Of a stretch of 64,000 bases of DNA, positions 32,566 through 43,519 are shown in pieces (position 1 is the first letter of the stretch; every line of letters begins with the position of its first letter). The stretch covers positions 74,416,224-74,480,223 of the forward strand of contig CM070502.1 of the NCBI GenBank assembly GCA_036346375.1, written 5' to 3'. Origin of the DNA: Guadua angustifolia (lineage: Eukaryota; Streptophyta; Magnoliopsida; Poales; Poaceae). The notes beneath the pieces were generated by a model. The model saw only the letters and a list, made by a program, of their open reading frames with translations, was not told the origin of the DNA and did not search any database. Position numbers and translations under genes: made by a program.

Positions 32566-34650
32566 ATGGCGGCCAACGCCGCGCCGAGGGCATACTTTCC
32601 ACACCCAGTTGCGGTTCCCCGCCGCCGCCAAAGAACGCTCTCACGGGCACCAGCACGGTGGTCGCAAGCGGCCGCCAGAGCCGTCGCCTCACGCCAGCCG
32701 AGATGGACGAACGTCGCCGCCAGGGCCTTTGCTTCAACTGCGACGAGAAATACGTTCGGGGCCACAATCGGCTTTGCAAGCAACTCTTCGTCATGGAGAT
32801 GGCCTACGCCAGCGACGACGATATCCCCGACATCCCCGACGAAGCCGAACTCCGCGTGATCTCCCTCCACGCTATCTCGGGGGTCCGCATCTGCCGCACC
32901 ATGCAAGTTCTGGTGCGATGGGGCGCCGTCACATTCCATGCACTCCTCGATTCAGGTTCGTCCCACTACTTCATATCGGCAGCCGCCGCGGCACGGACAG
33001 GCGCGTCCTACGCCGCCAGAGCTGGGCTGCAGGCAACGGTGGCCAATGGAGAACGGCTATCGTGCCTCGGGGTCTACGAGGTGCCACTTTCTCCATCTAC
33101 GACGAGCTATTCCGGGAAGACGTCTTCGTGCTACCCCTCGTCGGCTACGACCTTGTGCTCGGCACCGGGTGGTTGGCAACACTCAGGCCGATCCTTTGGG
33201 ATTTCGGCAACCTCACGATGCAGTTCTGGCTCCGCGACCACAAAGTCCGTTGGCGGGGGCTGGGCAGTCCTTCACGGCTCCAACAACTTGCAATTGTGGA
33301 CTCCGACCTCATGCCCGCCCTCCTCCAGGAGTTCGATGGCCTCTTCACCGAGCCGCGTGGGCTCCCTCCTCCACGGCCATGTGACCACCGCATCCATCTT
33401 CTGCCAGGAACGTCCCCCATCGCCATCCGGCCGTACCGCTACCCCGCCATGCACAAGGATGAGCTCGAGCGCCAGTGCAAGGACATGCTTGATCGCGGCA
33501 TCATCCGTCGCAGCACGTCCGCCTTCTCCTCACCAGTTCTGCTCGTCAAGAAGGCGGACGACTCCTGGAGTTTTTGTGTCGACTACCGAGCCCTCAATGA
33601 GCGGACAGTGCGGGACACATTTCCGATTTCCGGTCGTCGATGAGCTGCTCGACGAACTTCATGGCGCCCAGTACTTCACCAAGCTCGACCTCTGCTCCGG
33701 CTATCATCAGGTCAGGATGTTCCCAGGCGACATCGAGAAGACGGCCTTCCGCACCCACGACGGCCTTTACGAGTTCCTGGTCATGCCTTTTGGCCTTACC
33801 AACGCACCGGCAACTTTCCAAGTCTTGATGAACGAAGTGCTCCGGCCGTTCCTGCGCCGTTTTGTCCTGGTGTTCTTTGACGACATTCTCATCTTCAGCA
33901 AGACATAGTCCGAGCATCTCCAGCACGTCCGCACCGTCTTCACCGCCCTCCGCGCCAATGACCTCGTCCTCAAGAAGTCTAAGTGTTTCTTCGGTGAGCC
34001 TTCCGTCGCCTATTTGGGCCACATCATCTCCCGCGATGGCGTTGCTATGGATACCAGCAAAGTTCAGGCCGTGGTCGACTGGCCGACTCCGTGCACGGTG
34101 CGCGCCCTCCGCGGTTTCCTCGGGTTGGCAGGGTACTACCGCAAGTTCGTCAAAGCCTACGGGGCGCTAGCTGCTCCCCTCACAGCTCTGCTCCGCAAAG
34201 ATGGCTTCGCCTAGTCTTCGGAGGCCGACGCGGCTTTCCAGTCCCTAAAGGGGGCCCTGACATCGGCGCCTGTCCTCGCCCGGCCTAATTTCACCCTGCC
34301 ATTCGTGGTCGAGTCTGACGCTTGGCCTTGATTCTTGTGATGCTACACCACCAAGCTGGGCCCGTGGCCTTCTTCAGCCGACCGATGGCTCCACGCCACC
34401 GAGGTCTTGCGGCATATGAGCGCGAGCTGATCGGCCTCGTCCAGGCCGTCCGCCATTGGCGGCCCTATCTCTGGGGACGTTCTTTCATCGTCAAGACGGA
34501 TCACTACAGCCTGAAGTTTTTGTTGGACCAATGTCTCGCCACGATTCCGCAGCACCAGTGGGTGAGTAAGTTGCTGGGTTCGACTTCACCGTAGAATACA
34601 AGCCGGGCCGCACCAACATCGTCGCCGACGCACTCTCCCACCGTGACGTG
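32566..34650 (+). pseudogene. Chromovirus pol: protease, reverse transcriptase, RNase H (broken)
   Basis: Aspartic protease motif LLDSGSSHYFIS near 32941-32975; RT with PVLLVKKADDSW, CVDYRALNERT, FTKLDLCSGYHQVRM, MPFGLTNAPATFQ and catalytic FFDD (about 33875); RNase H with DWPTPCTVRALRGFLGLAGYYRKF and KPGRTNIVADALSH (about 34600-34645). Frame changes occur near 33080 and 33640 and in the 34210-34330 and 34560-34590 stretches. In-frame stops TAG are at 33906-33908 and 34212-34214. RT normally has a YxDD box; FFDD is a variant. Confidence 0.85.
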
Positions 34651-34839
34651 GATGAGGGTGTCCTCATGGGCATCTCCGGGCCGAGCTTCGACATCGTCCA
34701 GGACCTTCGGCAGGAAGCCGAGCGCGATCCGGCCCTCATCACACTCGCAGCACAAGTGGCCGACGGCACGCTAGGGACTCCCTGGTCCGTGGTGGATGGC
34801 ATCCTCCTTCATGCCGGCAAATTCTATCTGCCACCAGGT

Positions 34840-36117
34840 TCCACCCTTCTACAAAAAGTATTCTAGGGCGTTCATGACACGGCGCACGAGGGCGTCGAGA
34901 AGACCTTGCGAAGGTTCCGCCGGGACTTCCACACGCCGCGCGACCGTGCGACCATTCAAGATTACGTCCGCCACTGCTTGGTCTGCCAGCGGAACAAGAC
35001 GGAGCATCTCCACCCGGCCGGTCTGCTTCTGCCACTTCCTGTGCCATCCACGGTATGGTCCGACATCTCCATGGACTTCGTCAAGCACCTTCCTAAGGTG
35101 GGGGGCAAATCAGTCATCCTCACGGTGGTGGACCGATTCTCCAAGTATGCGCACTTTATTGCCTTAGCACACCCATATTCAGCGGAATCCGTGGCGGCCG
35201 CATTCTTCGCGGACATTGTGCGACTCCATGGCGTGCCTACGTCCATCGTCTTCGACCGCGACTCGGTGTTTACCTCTACCTTTTGGCAGGCCCTCTTTAC
35301 ACTTTTAGGCACCAAGCTCCACATGAGTTCAGCATTTCACCCGCAGTCAGATGGACAGATGGAGGCCGTCAACAAAGCAATCGCTATGTATCTTCGATGC
35401 ATGACGGGTGACCGGCCTCGGCAGTGGCTTAAATGGCTACCTTGGGCTGAATTCATCTACAATACCTCATTCCATTCAGCCCTGAAGGAGACTCCATTCA
35501 AAGTGGTCTATGGCCGGGACCCTCCAGCTATTCGGTCATATGAGGCAGGAGACTGCAGGGTTCCCGCGGTGGCTGCTACCATAGAGGACAGGGATTTGTT
35601 CTTGACTGATGTTCGGGCTAGATTGCTACAGGCCCAAAGCATCGCGAAGAAGTACTACGACTGCGGGCATCGTCCAGTGTCATTTGCCGTTGGGGACTGA
35701 GTCTGGTTGCGCGTACGCCATCGGGCTCCCGCCTCGCTACCCGCTCTTCCCAAAGGCAAGCTACGCTCGCGTTACTACAGGCCTTACAAGGTTCTGGCGG
35801 TGATCAATGAGGTGGCTTACAAACTGGCCTTGCCGTCGCAGGCGCGTCTCCATGATGTATTTCATGTGGGCCTTCTTAAGAAATTCGTGGGCACTCCACC
35901 AGCCGCACCTCCAGCTCTCCCACCAATGCATTTTGGTGTTGCACAAGCAACTCCGGCTCGTGTTGTCAAAATGAGGCTTGCCCATGGCATTTGGCAAGTG
36001 CTCATTCAGTGGGAAGATCAACCGGTTTCGGCAGCTACTTGGGAAGATGTGGACGATTTTCGTCGCCGCTACCCTACTTGGCAGCTTGAGGACAACCTGC
36101 TTGTCGAGGGGGGAGAG
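34840..36117 (+). pseudogene. Chromovirus integrase with C-terminal chromodomain (broken)
   Basis: HHCC zinc-binding part (HDTAHEGVEKT...CLVCQRNK), catalytic core with SDISMDFVKHLP, FDRDSVFTS and GQMEAVNKAI (D, D, E residues visible), GPY/F-like region, and C-terminal chromodomain-like segment (VLIQWEDQPVSAATWEDVDDFRRRYPTWQLED). Interrupted by TAG at 34864-34866 and TGA at 35698-35700. The chromodomain end assigns the element to chromoviruses. Confidence 0.85.
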
Positions 36118-36118
36118 A
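36106..36118 (+). other. Polypurine tract of chromovirus element
   Basis: Thirteen consecutive purines (GAGGGGGGAGAGA) directly before the TG of the 3' LTR; start site for plus-strand DNA synthesis in LTR elements. Confidence 0.85.
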
Positions 36119-36465
36119 TGTTATGTGGGGCCGCACCTATAGCCGCAGGCCAAAGGCAGGCTAGAGGGCGGGGTATTCGGTTTTAGGTATGTTTGGATTT
36201 GTTTGGATTTTAATTGATTTAGTTCAGATTAGATCCTTCGTTTGTTAGGAAAGGAAATAAGGCTGCTGGCCTATTTATGTAAGCCGTAAGGCATCAATAA
36301 AGGATAAGCAAGAATTGATCTATTCCTTACCTTCCCCCTCTAGTCTATCCCCTGCTACCACCATTGATCGTAGGCGTTCCGCCGGTGATCACCACCTCCA
36401 TAGCCGAGGGCCAGCTCCGCCGGTCCCTCCCCTGCCCCTACAGAGAAGGACTTCGGGTCATAACA
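36119..36465 (+). repeat. 3' LTR of chromovirus element
   Basis: 347 bp, same length as the 5' LTR, TG...CA ends, followed by the ATTCC duplication. Confidence 0.95.
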
Positions 36466-36470
36466 ATTCC

Positions 36471-37560
36471 ACACAAAAATATTGGTCCACTGGCGATCCT
36501 ATGACCTGTATTTTGATGCACAATAATGCAAAAATCCTTCATGTACTCTTATTACTTTTGGTATTTTAAATTTATGGAACAAATGGCATGCACAAAAATA
36601 TATAACAAAGGAGAAAAGTAGCACGATAAAAGAGGGGGAGGGGGGCAAAGCTTAACACAAAGAGCAATCCAATCAACGACCACTGTCATCAACATGCCCT
36701 ACTCTCTGACAGCAAAGCATTTAGTGTGTTGACATTCGTGCGGTAGTACTGGACATCAAAGGATTAATCACCTCATCTCCGAGAATCGTGCCACGCAAAT
36801 TCAAGGACTATATTTCACAAATACGTAAATGTGAAACAGACGATTTTGAAATCATAGATTTTATTATCTTGGGTCTAACTTTTCAGTCTAACAACATCAA
36901 ACACGAAGTTGTTGCAAAATGGCCACTAATTTTCTGAGGTAAGACAATGTTCTCGCAAGAGAAGATCCCATTGAACTAAAAGCTACAAGTCTCCTAGAAA
37001 ACAGGGCATAAATTCTAAGAAGTATTGAATGAGAAAGTAAGCTTGTGGTGTAGCTACTCGCACAACAAGTCAATGTATTTGCTTTTTATGGATCATAGTT
37101 TTGCATACAGATCATAAAGCAAAAACAAGTGCCAAATACATGAAGCATCTTCACAGCCCCAAATCTACTCCTTACCTAATTTCGGGATTGAAACTAACAA
37201 AAATTCCATATTAATACTCACAACTTGCAGAACTGACCATTTCTATGCCATCCAAAAGGAGAAGTTTGACTTATTAACGTTAAAGTGCTTAAGTCTAACT
37301 AACCCATCTACCAATAAACAACACAAACTAAAACATTTACCTTCGCGACAAACAATAAAGGCTTAGTCGTATGGCTACGAATGAAGAGAACGATATAGCA
37401 GTACGCTTAAGCAATAAAGGAAATGCACAATCAGAAATATATGCAAACAAACAAGATGGGACACAGGAAGAAACCCTACCTAGTTGGTACGACATCATAG
37501 GGCTTCCCTTAGAATAGAAAATGGCATGAATCGACCAACACGAACTTAGCCTGCATGGAA
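36471..37560. other. Intergenic, no gene recognised
   Basis: AT-rich sequence. On the minus strand at 37499-37481 there is ATGATG followed by TCGTACCAACTAG and a GTAGGG donor-like site; upstream of it (minus) an AG acceptor lies near 37555. This could be a first coding exon after a 5'UTR intron, but no downstream exon was identified. Confidence 0.3.
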
Positions 37561-37561
37561 G

Positions 37562-37770
37562 TCAGAGAAAAGAAGACAAATAAACAAATGAATCAAAGGA
37601 ATACCAATCAAGAGGCAAGGATCGCAATATGCGTAAGCAACAAAGGTAGTATAGGAAGTAACATGTCAAGGAAAAGAAGACAAAACAAACAAATGAATGA
37701 AAGGAATACGAACCAAGAGGCTGGTATTGCAATACGCGTAAGCAACAAACGATGCACAGGAAGTAATCTC
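37562..37770. repeat. Tandem duplication of about 105 bp
   Basis: Two adjacent copies (about 37562-37668 and 37669-37770) share AAAGAAGACAAA, AAACAAATGAAT, AAAGGAATAC, AAGAGGC and GCGTAAGCAACAAA in order with about 15-20% differences. A partial third trace (AGAGAAAAGGAGAC) appears near 37841. On the minus strand each copy ends in an intron-like pyrimidine tract with AG. Confidence 0.75.
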
Positions 37771-38237
37771 ACCGAGTCGCAGTGGTATGGATCCGGAGTC
37801 CCCGGCAACAGGGAGCGACGAACGTGCCTGCAATGAAGGTAGAGAAAAGGAGACCAATAATAGCAACAAACAACCGTATTAGTGAAGGAACAGCTAGAAT
37901 CAACAAGGAGGAAAAGGAGGAAGAAAGGAAACCAAGATGCGGGGCAATATCTAGGTCTAGAGGGGAGGGGGCGACCAACGCAGGCGCGATGACCAAGCGG
38001 GGATGGAATCGGAGAGCTATCGGATTTGGGGGCTCGGCGGAGCGCTCGAGGAAAGGGAGGTGCGAGCCAAGGTGAACTCGGTAAGACAGCGGACGTTGGA
38101 GAGCTATCGGATTTGGAGGCAGCGAAGTGCTTGGAGAAAGGGGGAAACGAGGAGGTGGCACATAGGGTTGGGGCGAGGTCTAAGCAGGTTGAACTGGCCC
38201 CGATGCAAGCAGCCAAGGATGGGGGCGAGGGGTGGTA
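37771..38237 (-). other. Possible minus-strand 5' UTR exon
   Basis: On the minus strand, a pyrimidine-rich TTCATTGCAG acceptor (about 37830) precedes a GC-rich stretch ending in a GTGAGATTAC donor-like site near 37773. GC-rich DNA upstream (minus) continues to 38237, where the Tat retrotransposon has inserted, and resumes at 50456. No protein family recognised. Confidence 0.25.
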
Positions 38238-38242
38238 CTCCT

Positions 38243-39241
38243 TGACGGATACCCGAGACATGGGTATCCCCAGCGGCCCAAGGGAAGACGAATGAGCCGC
38301 CTCGAAGCCCAAGCTTCGACTGGAGGCCCCGCTCAAGGAAGCCCGGTTCCCGACCAATCCGACCCCAAAAGGCGGCCTGACCCGCGCCGCAGGTCAGGCA
38401 CCCTTCGAGCTACGGCTTAGACGACCCACGGATAGTCCGACCGAAGCCTGACCGCTCGAGGGTCTCGGTCGGGCTCGGTATTTTCACCGGAAGCGACGTC
38501 GAGATCATCGAGCCGGCCTCATCACGGTCACCTACCCCACTGGCACAACACCTCAGCATGACCGCCCTGAGGTGGGAGGCCCCTTCCCAAGGTAGCAGGT
38601 GGCCGAAGACAAGCGCCGAATTCATCGCCCGATCATGAACAGTGGAGGGACGCACAGCCTCCCGAGGTGACTCCCGGAGCCAGGCGCCTCGACATCAGCC
38701 AACGACTAGCGCACAGAGGGCAGGTATGCCATTTCCCGGCGAAGTGGAGTGCTCCGCCACTCTGTGCATCCACCGACCCGGTGCGAGACACGCGACCACC
38801 CGTCAGGCATCAAATCCAAGGACCAGACGCCAAGGTTGAAGACCAAACTCCCAGACGTAGGGCACCCCATCTTTCTTTTTTTTAGACTCCCATGTAACCT
38901 ACTTCCCCAAGCCATATATGGGAGGCAGGACCCTCGGGAGAGGGAGAGTTCAATCGATAGCAACATTTAGGAGTCCAGACACACTTACGCCCAAAAACTC
39001 CTAGCGCTCACAGCCATTTTCGGCCCACTCCCACGCACAAGGTGCTCGAGGCCAGACCTCGCCCTTCGCTTGTAACACGATATAGTCCCACGCCGGGAGC
39101 AATATCGACCACCTCACTGGCTCGGACTAGGATTTTCACCGAACCAAGATATATCTTGGACCCCTCTTGGTGCGACCATTGAGGAGTGGGATCGCGGCCC
39201 CTAGACTTACAAATTCGATTGCGGTTTCACGAAACAAGCGG
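38243..39241 (+). repeat. 5' LTR of Tat element
   Basis: About 1.0 kb. Starts with an imperfect hairpin GGATACCC...GGGTATCC just inside the end. Contains a CATATATGG TATA-like motif (about 38911). It is followed by a degenerate primer site (TTGCGCGCCCGGTAGGGA, 39242-39259) resembling the TGGCGCGCC-type site usual for this group. The last 425 bp have a counterpart in the right LTR. Confidence 0.8.
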
Positions 39242-39549
39242 TTGCGCGCCCGGTAGGGACCTCGCGCGTCATCGGCGTCTCTGATTCCCATCGCCTCCAC
39301 TGATGGCTTTTTACGGGCGATCGCTTTCGCGCCGAGGCTGGATCCGTTCGGCTCGCCGACCGTCGCCACCATAGCCAGAGAGCGCTACTCGCTCCGCCAC
39401 CTCGAGACCGAGCCCCGTGGCGCCGGGCCCGTCACTGCGCCCTTGGCAACCGGATCGAGGCCCGTGCGGGTATCCTGCGCGCCGAGTTCGCCACGTATGG
39501 GCCTATACGGGCGGCGCCGTTGCCTCCCGCGGGTGCACACTTCGTGGCG

Positions 39550-41180
39550 ATGGCCGACTACGCGCTGGCCTCCATCCACGAAATACTGGAGAGCTCCTCC
39601 GACCACGGCTCTAGCTCTGACACAGAGCACGCTTCGGAGGAACCGTATTCACGTGAGTGCAACATGGCCGGCGTGACCGATCAGCCAGCCGCCACCTCTC
39701 CAAGCCAGGAGGCCCACCTCCAGCGCACCGAAGTGCGAGAGACGGGCCACCAGCACGGACAAGTCGGGCATCCCCAAGCCCGCCACACCAAGCTTCAACA
39801 GCAGCACCAGGAGCTGGAGGTTCAAACGGCCAAACTCGGCAAAGCACAGGCCGACCCGGGGCCGAGCCAACTCGCGCCCCCACAAGCACTAGGCGGCGCC
39901 GCAGCAGCGTCTGCGCCAGTACCTCAACAATCGGCCGAGGCCGGACGACGTCGTGCTTCCCTCCCAAGCCAGAACTTCGCCGCGGCCGCAATACTGCTCC
40001 GCGGCATCCCTGAGCCGAACGAGCCCGAGGCTAGGGCCACCTACCAGCACCTCCGGGAGCTGGTGGAGCGTGCCGCCGTACAGCACGTCCCAGCCTCCGG
40101 CTCTCACCACTCGGGGTCCCCCTCGGGCCCCGGAGCCTGGTTCACCAAAGCCCGGCGAAGACCGCGCCGCAGCTTGAACGGCCTCAGGCCTCGTATACTC
40201 CGGCGCGTCAGCGCCTCGGCCGCAACCACGACTACCGCGACACCCTCGGCCTTACGAAAAAGGGCGGTGGCGGCGGCCGGTCGCGAGTCGCGACGGACGG
40301 TAGGTGCCGCAACGCGATCAAGCTCGGGCGGCCGGGGCATGGGCATTCTCACGGGAGATCCGTAAGGCGGATTCCTGCCGATTCGGCGCCGATCAACATA
40401 GCCAAATACACGGGCGGCGAACCCGGTGTGTGGTGAAGACTACCGACTTCGCTTTGCCGAAGCGGCGGAGCTACTAATGATCTTTTTATCATTCAGTACC
40501 TCCCCATTTACCTGGCGGACTCGGCTCGAGCTGGTTCGATACTGCCGCGAGGACCATCGAGGCGGGGCGATCTGAAGCGTCTTCGTCGGAAACTTCGAGT
40601 GCGTATAAGCATACAGGAACTCTGGGACTGGAAAGTCAAAAAAAATAGCGGGAGAAACGCTCCGGGACTATATCCGGCGCTTCTCCCAGCAATGCAATGA
40701 ACTCCCAGACATTAGCGACGCCGACGTCGTCGGGGCGTTCATTCATACGGCACTACATGCAAGGCCTTGGTGCACAAGTTGGGTTGCATCAAACCCGAAC
40801 CACCAAGGCTGGCGGATATCGCCACCAACCACGCCTCGTGAGGAGGCCGTGGGGCCATCTTCGATAAAGGGAAGGCCAAGAGAGTCGGCGCCGAACACCG
40901 CCGCCCTCCGACCGCACCGACAAGCGAAGGCGGAAGGAAGCGGTCCTTGAGGGCAACATGGTCATGACCACCGACCGCCCAGCGACAAGTGCGACAGTGC
41001 GACCACTTTGAAAAATTGATGGAGAGCCCGTGCGAATCACGGGTATCCCGTCAAACACAAATCTGGGATGCGAGGTCTGAAGCGCTTCCTCTCTAGGAAC
41101 CCCACGCAACCATGGGCAAAAGAAAAAGCGGGCCCGGCACGGGCGGGAGGAGAAGGCGGCGACGGTTCCGGGCCGACAGA
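39550..41180 (+). pseudogene. Tat element gag (degenerate)
   Basis: Open from MADYALASIHEILES to about 40365: a Gln/His-rich N-terminus, then ILLRGIPEPNEPEARATYQHLRELVERAAVQ, a typical N-terminal segment of RIRE2-like gag. After 40365 the gag core is recognisable only in pieces; LRDYIRRFSQQCNELPDISDADVVGAFIHTALH appears around 40660-40755 between frame breaks. No intact gag. Confidence 0.7.
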
Positions 41181-41698
41181 TGCCTTATGATCTTCGGCGG
41201 CCCGGAGAGCTACGCCGACAAAAGCTTGCCTATCGCAAGGTGCACGTAGCGACCCCCACCGTACCGAAATACCTCCGATGGTCGGAGTCCCCGATCACCT
41301 TTGATCGGAAGGACCACCCCGACCACATCCCGCAACTGGGAAGATATCCGCTCGTCGTCAACCCCATCGTAGGGCCAAAGCGCCTCATCAAGGTGCTCAT
41401 GGACGGCGGCAGCGGTCTCAACATCATGTATGTTGAGACGCTCGACGCCCTAGGGGTCCCTCGCTCGACCCTGCGGCCGAGCAAGGCGCCCTTCCATGGT
41501 GTCATCGAGGCCAGCAGCCTACCCGCTCGGCGGTCGTCCTTCCGTCACCTTGGGCGCCAAAACTTCCTGCATCGAAAACCTCACCTTGAGGTTGTGGGTT
41601 TGAGCTCCTACCACGCTATCTTGGGAGGCCGTGCTCATCAAGTTCATGGCGGTCCCCAACTATACATACCGGTGAAGATCCGGGGCCACGAGGTGTGA
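41180..41698 (+). pseudogene. Tat element protease region
   Basis: Encodes a segment with KVLMDGGSGLNIMYVETLDALGV, the retropepsin motif form (D-G-G-S-G) used by Tat-type elements, preceded by FDRKDHPDHIPQLGRYPLVVNPIV. Ends with the stop at 41696-41698; the link to the reverse transcriptase region is out of frame. Confidence 0.75.
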
Positions 41699-41836
41699 TC
41701 ACCGTGGCCTCATCCTTCAACTTCGCTTTCAGCTGCGAGCAAGCGATTCTTGAGCTAACTTTCGGCCATCATCGCATCCGCCGAGCTCGATAGCTACCGA
41801 AGGGAAACCTCCGGGTCCGCTCCTGGCCCCAGCAAG

Positions 41837-43509
41837 TTGGGACCCAGATCCTTCGAGTCCGCCGAGGACACGAAGAGGGTCGCGGTCGATCCCGAGGATC
41901 CGACCAAGACCGTGCGGGTAGGAACCGCCCTCCCCGCCAAATATGAAGACGCGCTCGTCGACTTCCTCTGTGCAAATCGAGATGTCTTTGCATGGAAGAC
42001 CTCCGACATGCCGGGCATCCCGAGGGAAGTCGCCGAGCACACCTTGAACATCCGACCAGGTGCAAAGCCGGTCACCCAACGCCTGCGCCGCTTCGACGAG
42101 GAGAAGCACAGACTCATAGGGGAGGAAGTAGCCAAGCTTTTGGAGGCAGGGTTCATAAAGGAGGTGCGCCACCCCGAGTGGCTTGCAAACCCTATCCTTG
42201 TAAAAAGAAGTCCGGGCAATGGAGAATGTGTGTTGATTACACGGGCCTGAACAAGGCATGTCCCAAGGACCCTTTTCCTTTGCCTCGGATCGACCAAGTC
42301 GTCGATTCCACTGCGGGGTGCGAATCACTGTCTTTTCTGGATGCCTACTCGGGCTACCACCAGATTGCGATGAAAGAGTTCGACCAGCTCGCGACTTCTT
42401 TTATCACACCGTTCGGCTCGTTTTGTTACGTAACGATGCCTTTTGGTGCAAAAGCAGCGCTACATACGGCGATGTATGTACACTGTTTTAACGATCAAAT
42501 TGGCCGTAACATCGAGGTATACGTAGACGACATCGTCGTCAAAACCGAAAGGGTCGGCGACCTCATCGCCGACCTAGAAGAAACTTTTGCGAACCTCCGA
42601 CGGTTTCGCATAAAGCTCAACCCCGAGAAGTGCGTTTTCGGGGTTCCCAAAGGGAAACTCCTCGGCTTCATCATTTCCGAGCGCGGCATCGAGGCCAACC
42701 CGGTAAAGATCTCTGCGATCATGAAGATGGGCCCGATTGCCGACCTAAAGGGCGTCTAGAAGCTGACCGGATGCCTCGCCGCCTTGAGCCGCTTCGTGTC
42801 ACACCTCGGCGAGCGCGGGATGCCGCTCTACAAGCTGCTCAAGAAATCCAACCGGTTCAGCTGGACGCGGGAAGCTCAGGAAGCCCTCGATCGGCTAAAG
42901 ACTTTCCTGACCTCGCCCCCAGTTCTGGCTGCCCCGGCGTTAGGCGAACCACTGTTCCTCTATATTGCCGCCACGACCCAGGTCGTAAGCGCGGCACTCG
43001 TCGTGGAGCGGGCGGAAGAAGGCCATGCGCTCAAGGTACAACGGCCGGTCTACTTCGTCAGCGAGGTGCTCTCCGAGTCCAAGGCCCGGTACCCGCAGGT
43101 GCAGAAATTGCTCTACGCGGTGCTCATCGCGAAGAGGAAGCTGATCCATTACTTCAGCCAGCACCCCGTTTCTGTGGTAACTTCCTCGCCGCTAGGCGAG
43201 ATCGTCCGCAACCGCGACGCTTTAGGAAGAATAGCCAAGTGGGCGCTCGAGCTCAACGGCCACGACATTTCGTTCGTCCCCAGAACAGCGATCAAGTCGC
43301 AAGTCCTGGCGGACTTCGTCGTGGAGTGGACCGAAGCCCAGGCGCCACCAGTGCTTGAAGACCCCGAGTACTGGACGATGTACTTCGACGGGTCCTACAC
43401 GAAGAACGGAGCAGGTGCCGGAGTCGTCATCGTTTCTCCGCTCGGCCCCATTCGAGTCAGGTCAGGACGTACTAACGGCGGACTCCGACTGGAGGAAGCC
43501 CTTCGTTGA
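41837..43509 (+). pseudogene. Tat element reverse transcriptase and RNase H
   Basis: RT motifs in order: WLANPILV, CVDYTGLNKACPKDPFPLPRID (after a frame change near 42210), SFLDAYSGYHQI, TMPFGAK, and catalytic YVDD (about 42519-42530). After TAG at 42757-42759 the RNase H follows (SRFVSHLGERGMPLYKLLKKS...LYIAATTQVVSAALVVE...QVLADFVVEW). A second, archaeal-type RNase H starts (YWTMYFDGSYTKNGAGAGVVIVSP, about 43370-43440), but stops after about 25 residues and is joined out of frame to sequence just before integrase. Confidence 0.85.
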
Positions 43510-43519
43510 GCGTTTGACG

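Larger units (their letters stand above)
31466..36465 (+). mobile_element. Ty3/gypsy chromovirus LTR retrotransposon, TSD ATTCC
   Basis: Complete 5.0-kb element: 347-bp LTRs (31466-31812, 36119-36465) beginning TGTTATG and ending CATAACA, flanked by identical ATTCC (31461-31465, 36466-36470). A tRNA-iMet-type primer site and a polypurine tract are in place. Domain order gag, zinc knuckle, protease, RT, RNase H, integrase, chromodomain marks Ty3/gypsy chromoviruses. Coding capacity is broken by several frameshifts and in-frame stops, so it is non-autonomous now. LTRs differ at about seven positions by eye. Confidence 0.95.

Noticed and set aside
37608..38357. A 249-codon minus-strand frame
   Set aside because: Runs across the 5' boundary of the Tat element at 38243, so it joins unrelated sequences; low-complexity Ser/Pro-rich content.
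39611..40352. Minus-strand frames opposite the Tat gag
   Set aside because: Shadows of the GC-rich gag reading frame; gag similarity is on the plus strand.
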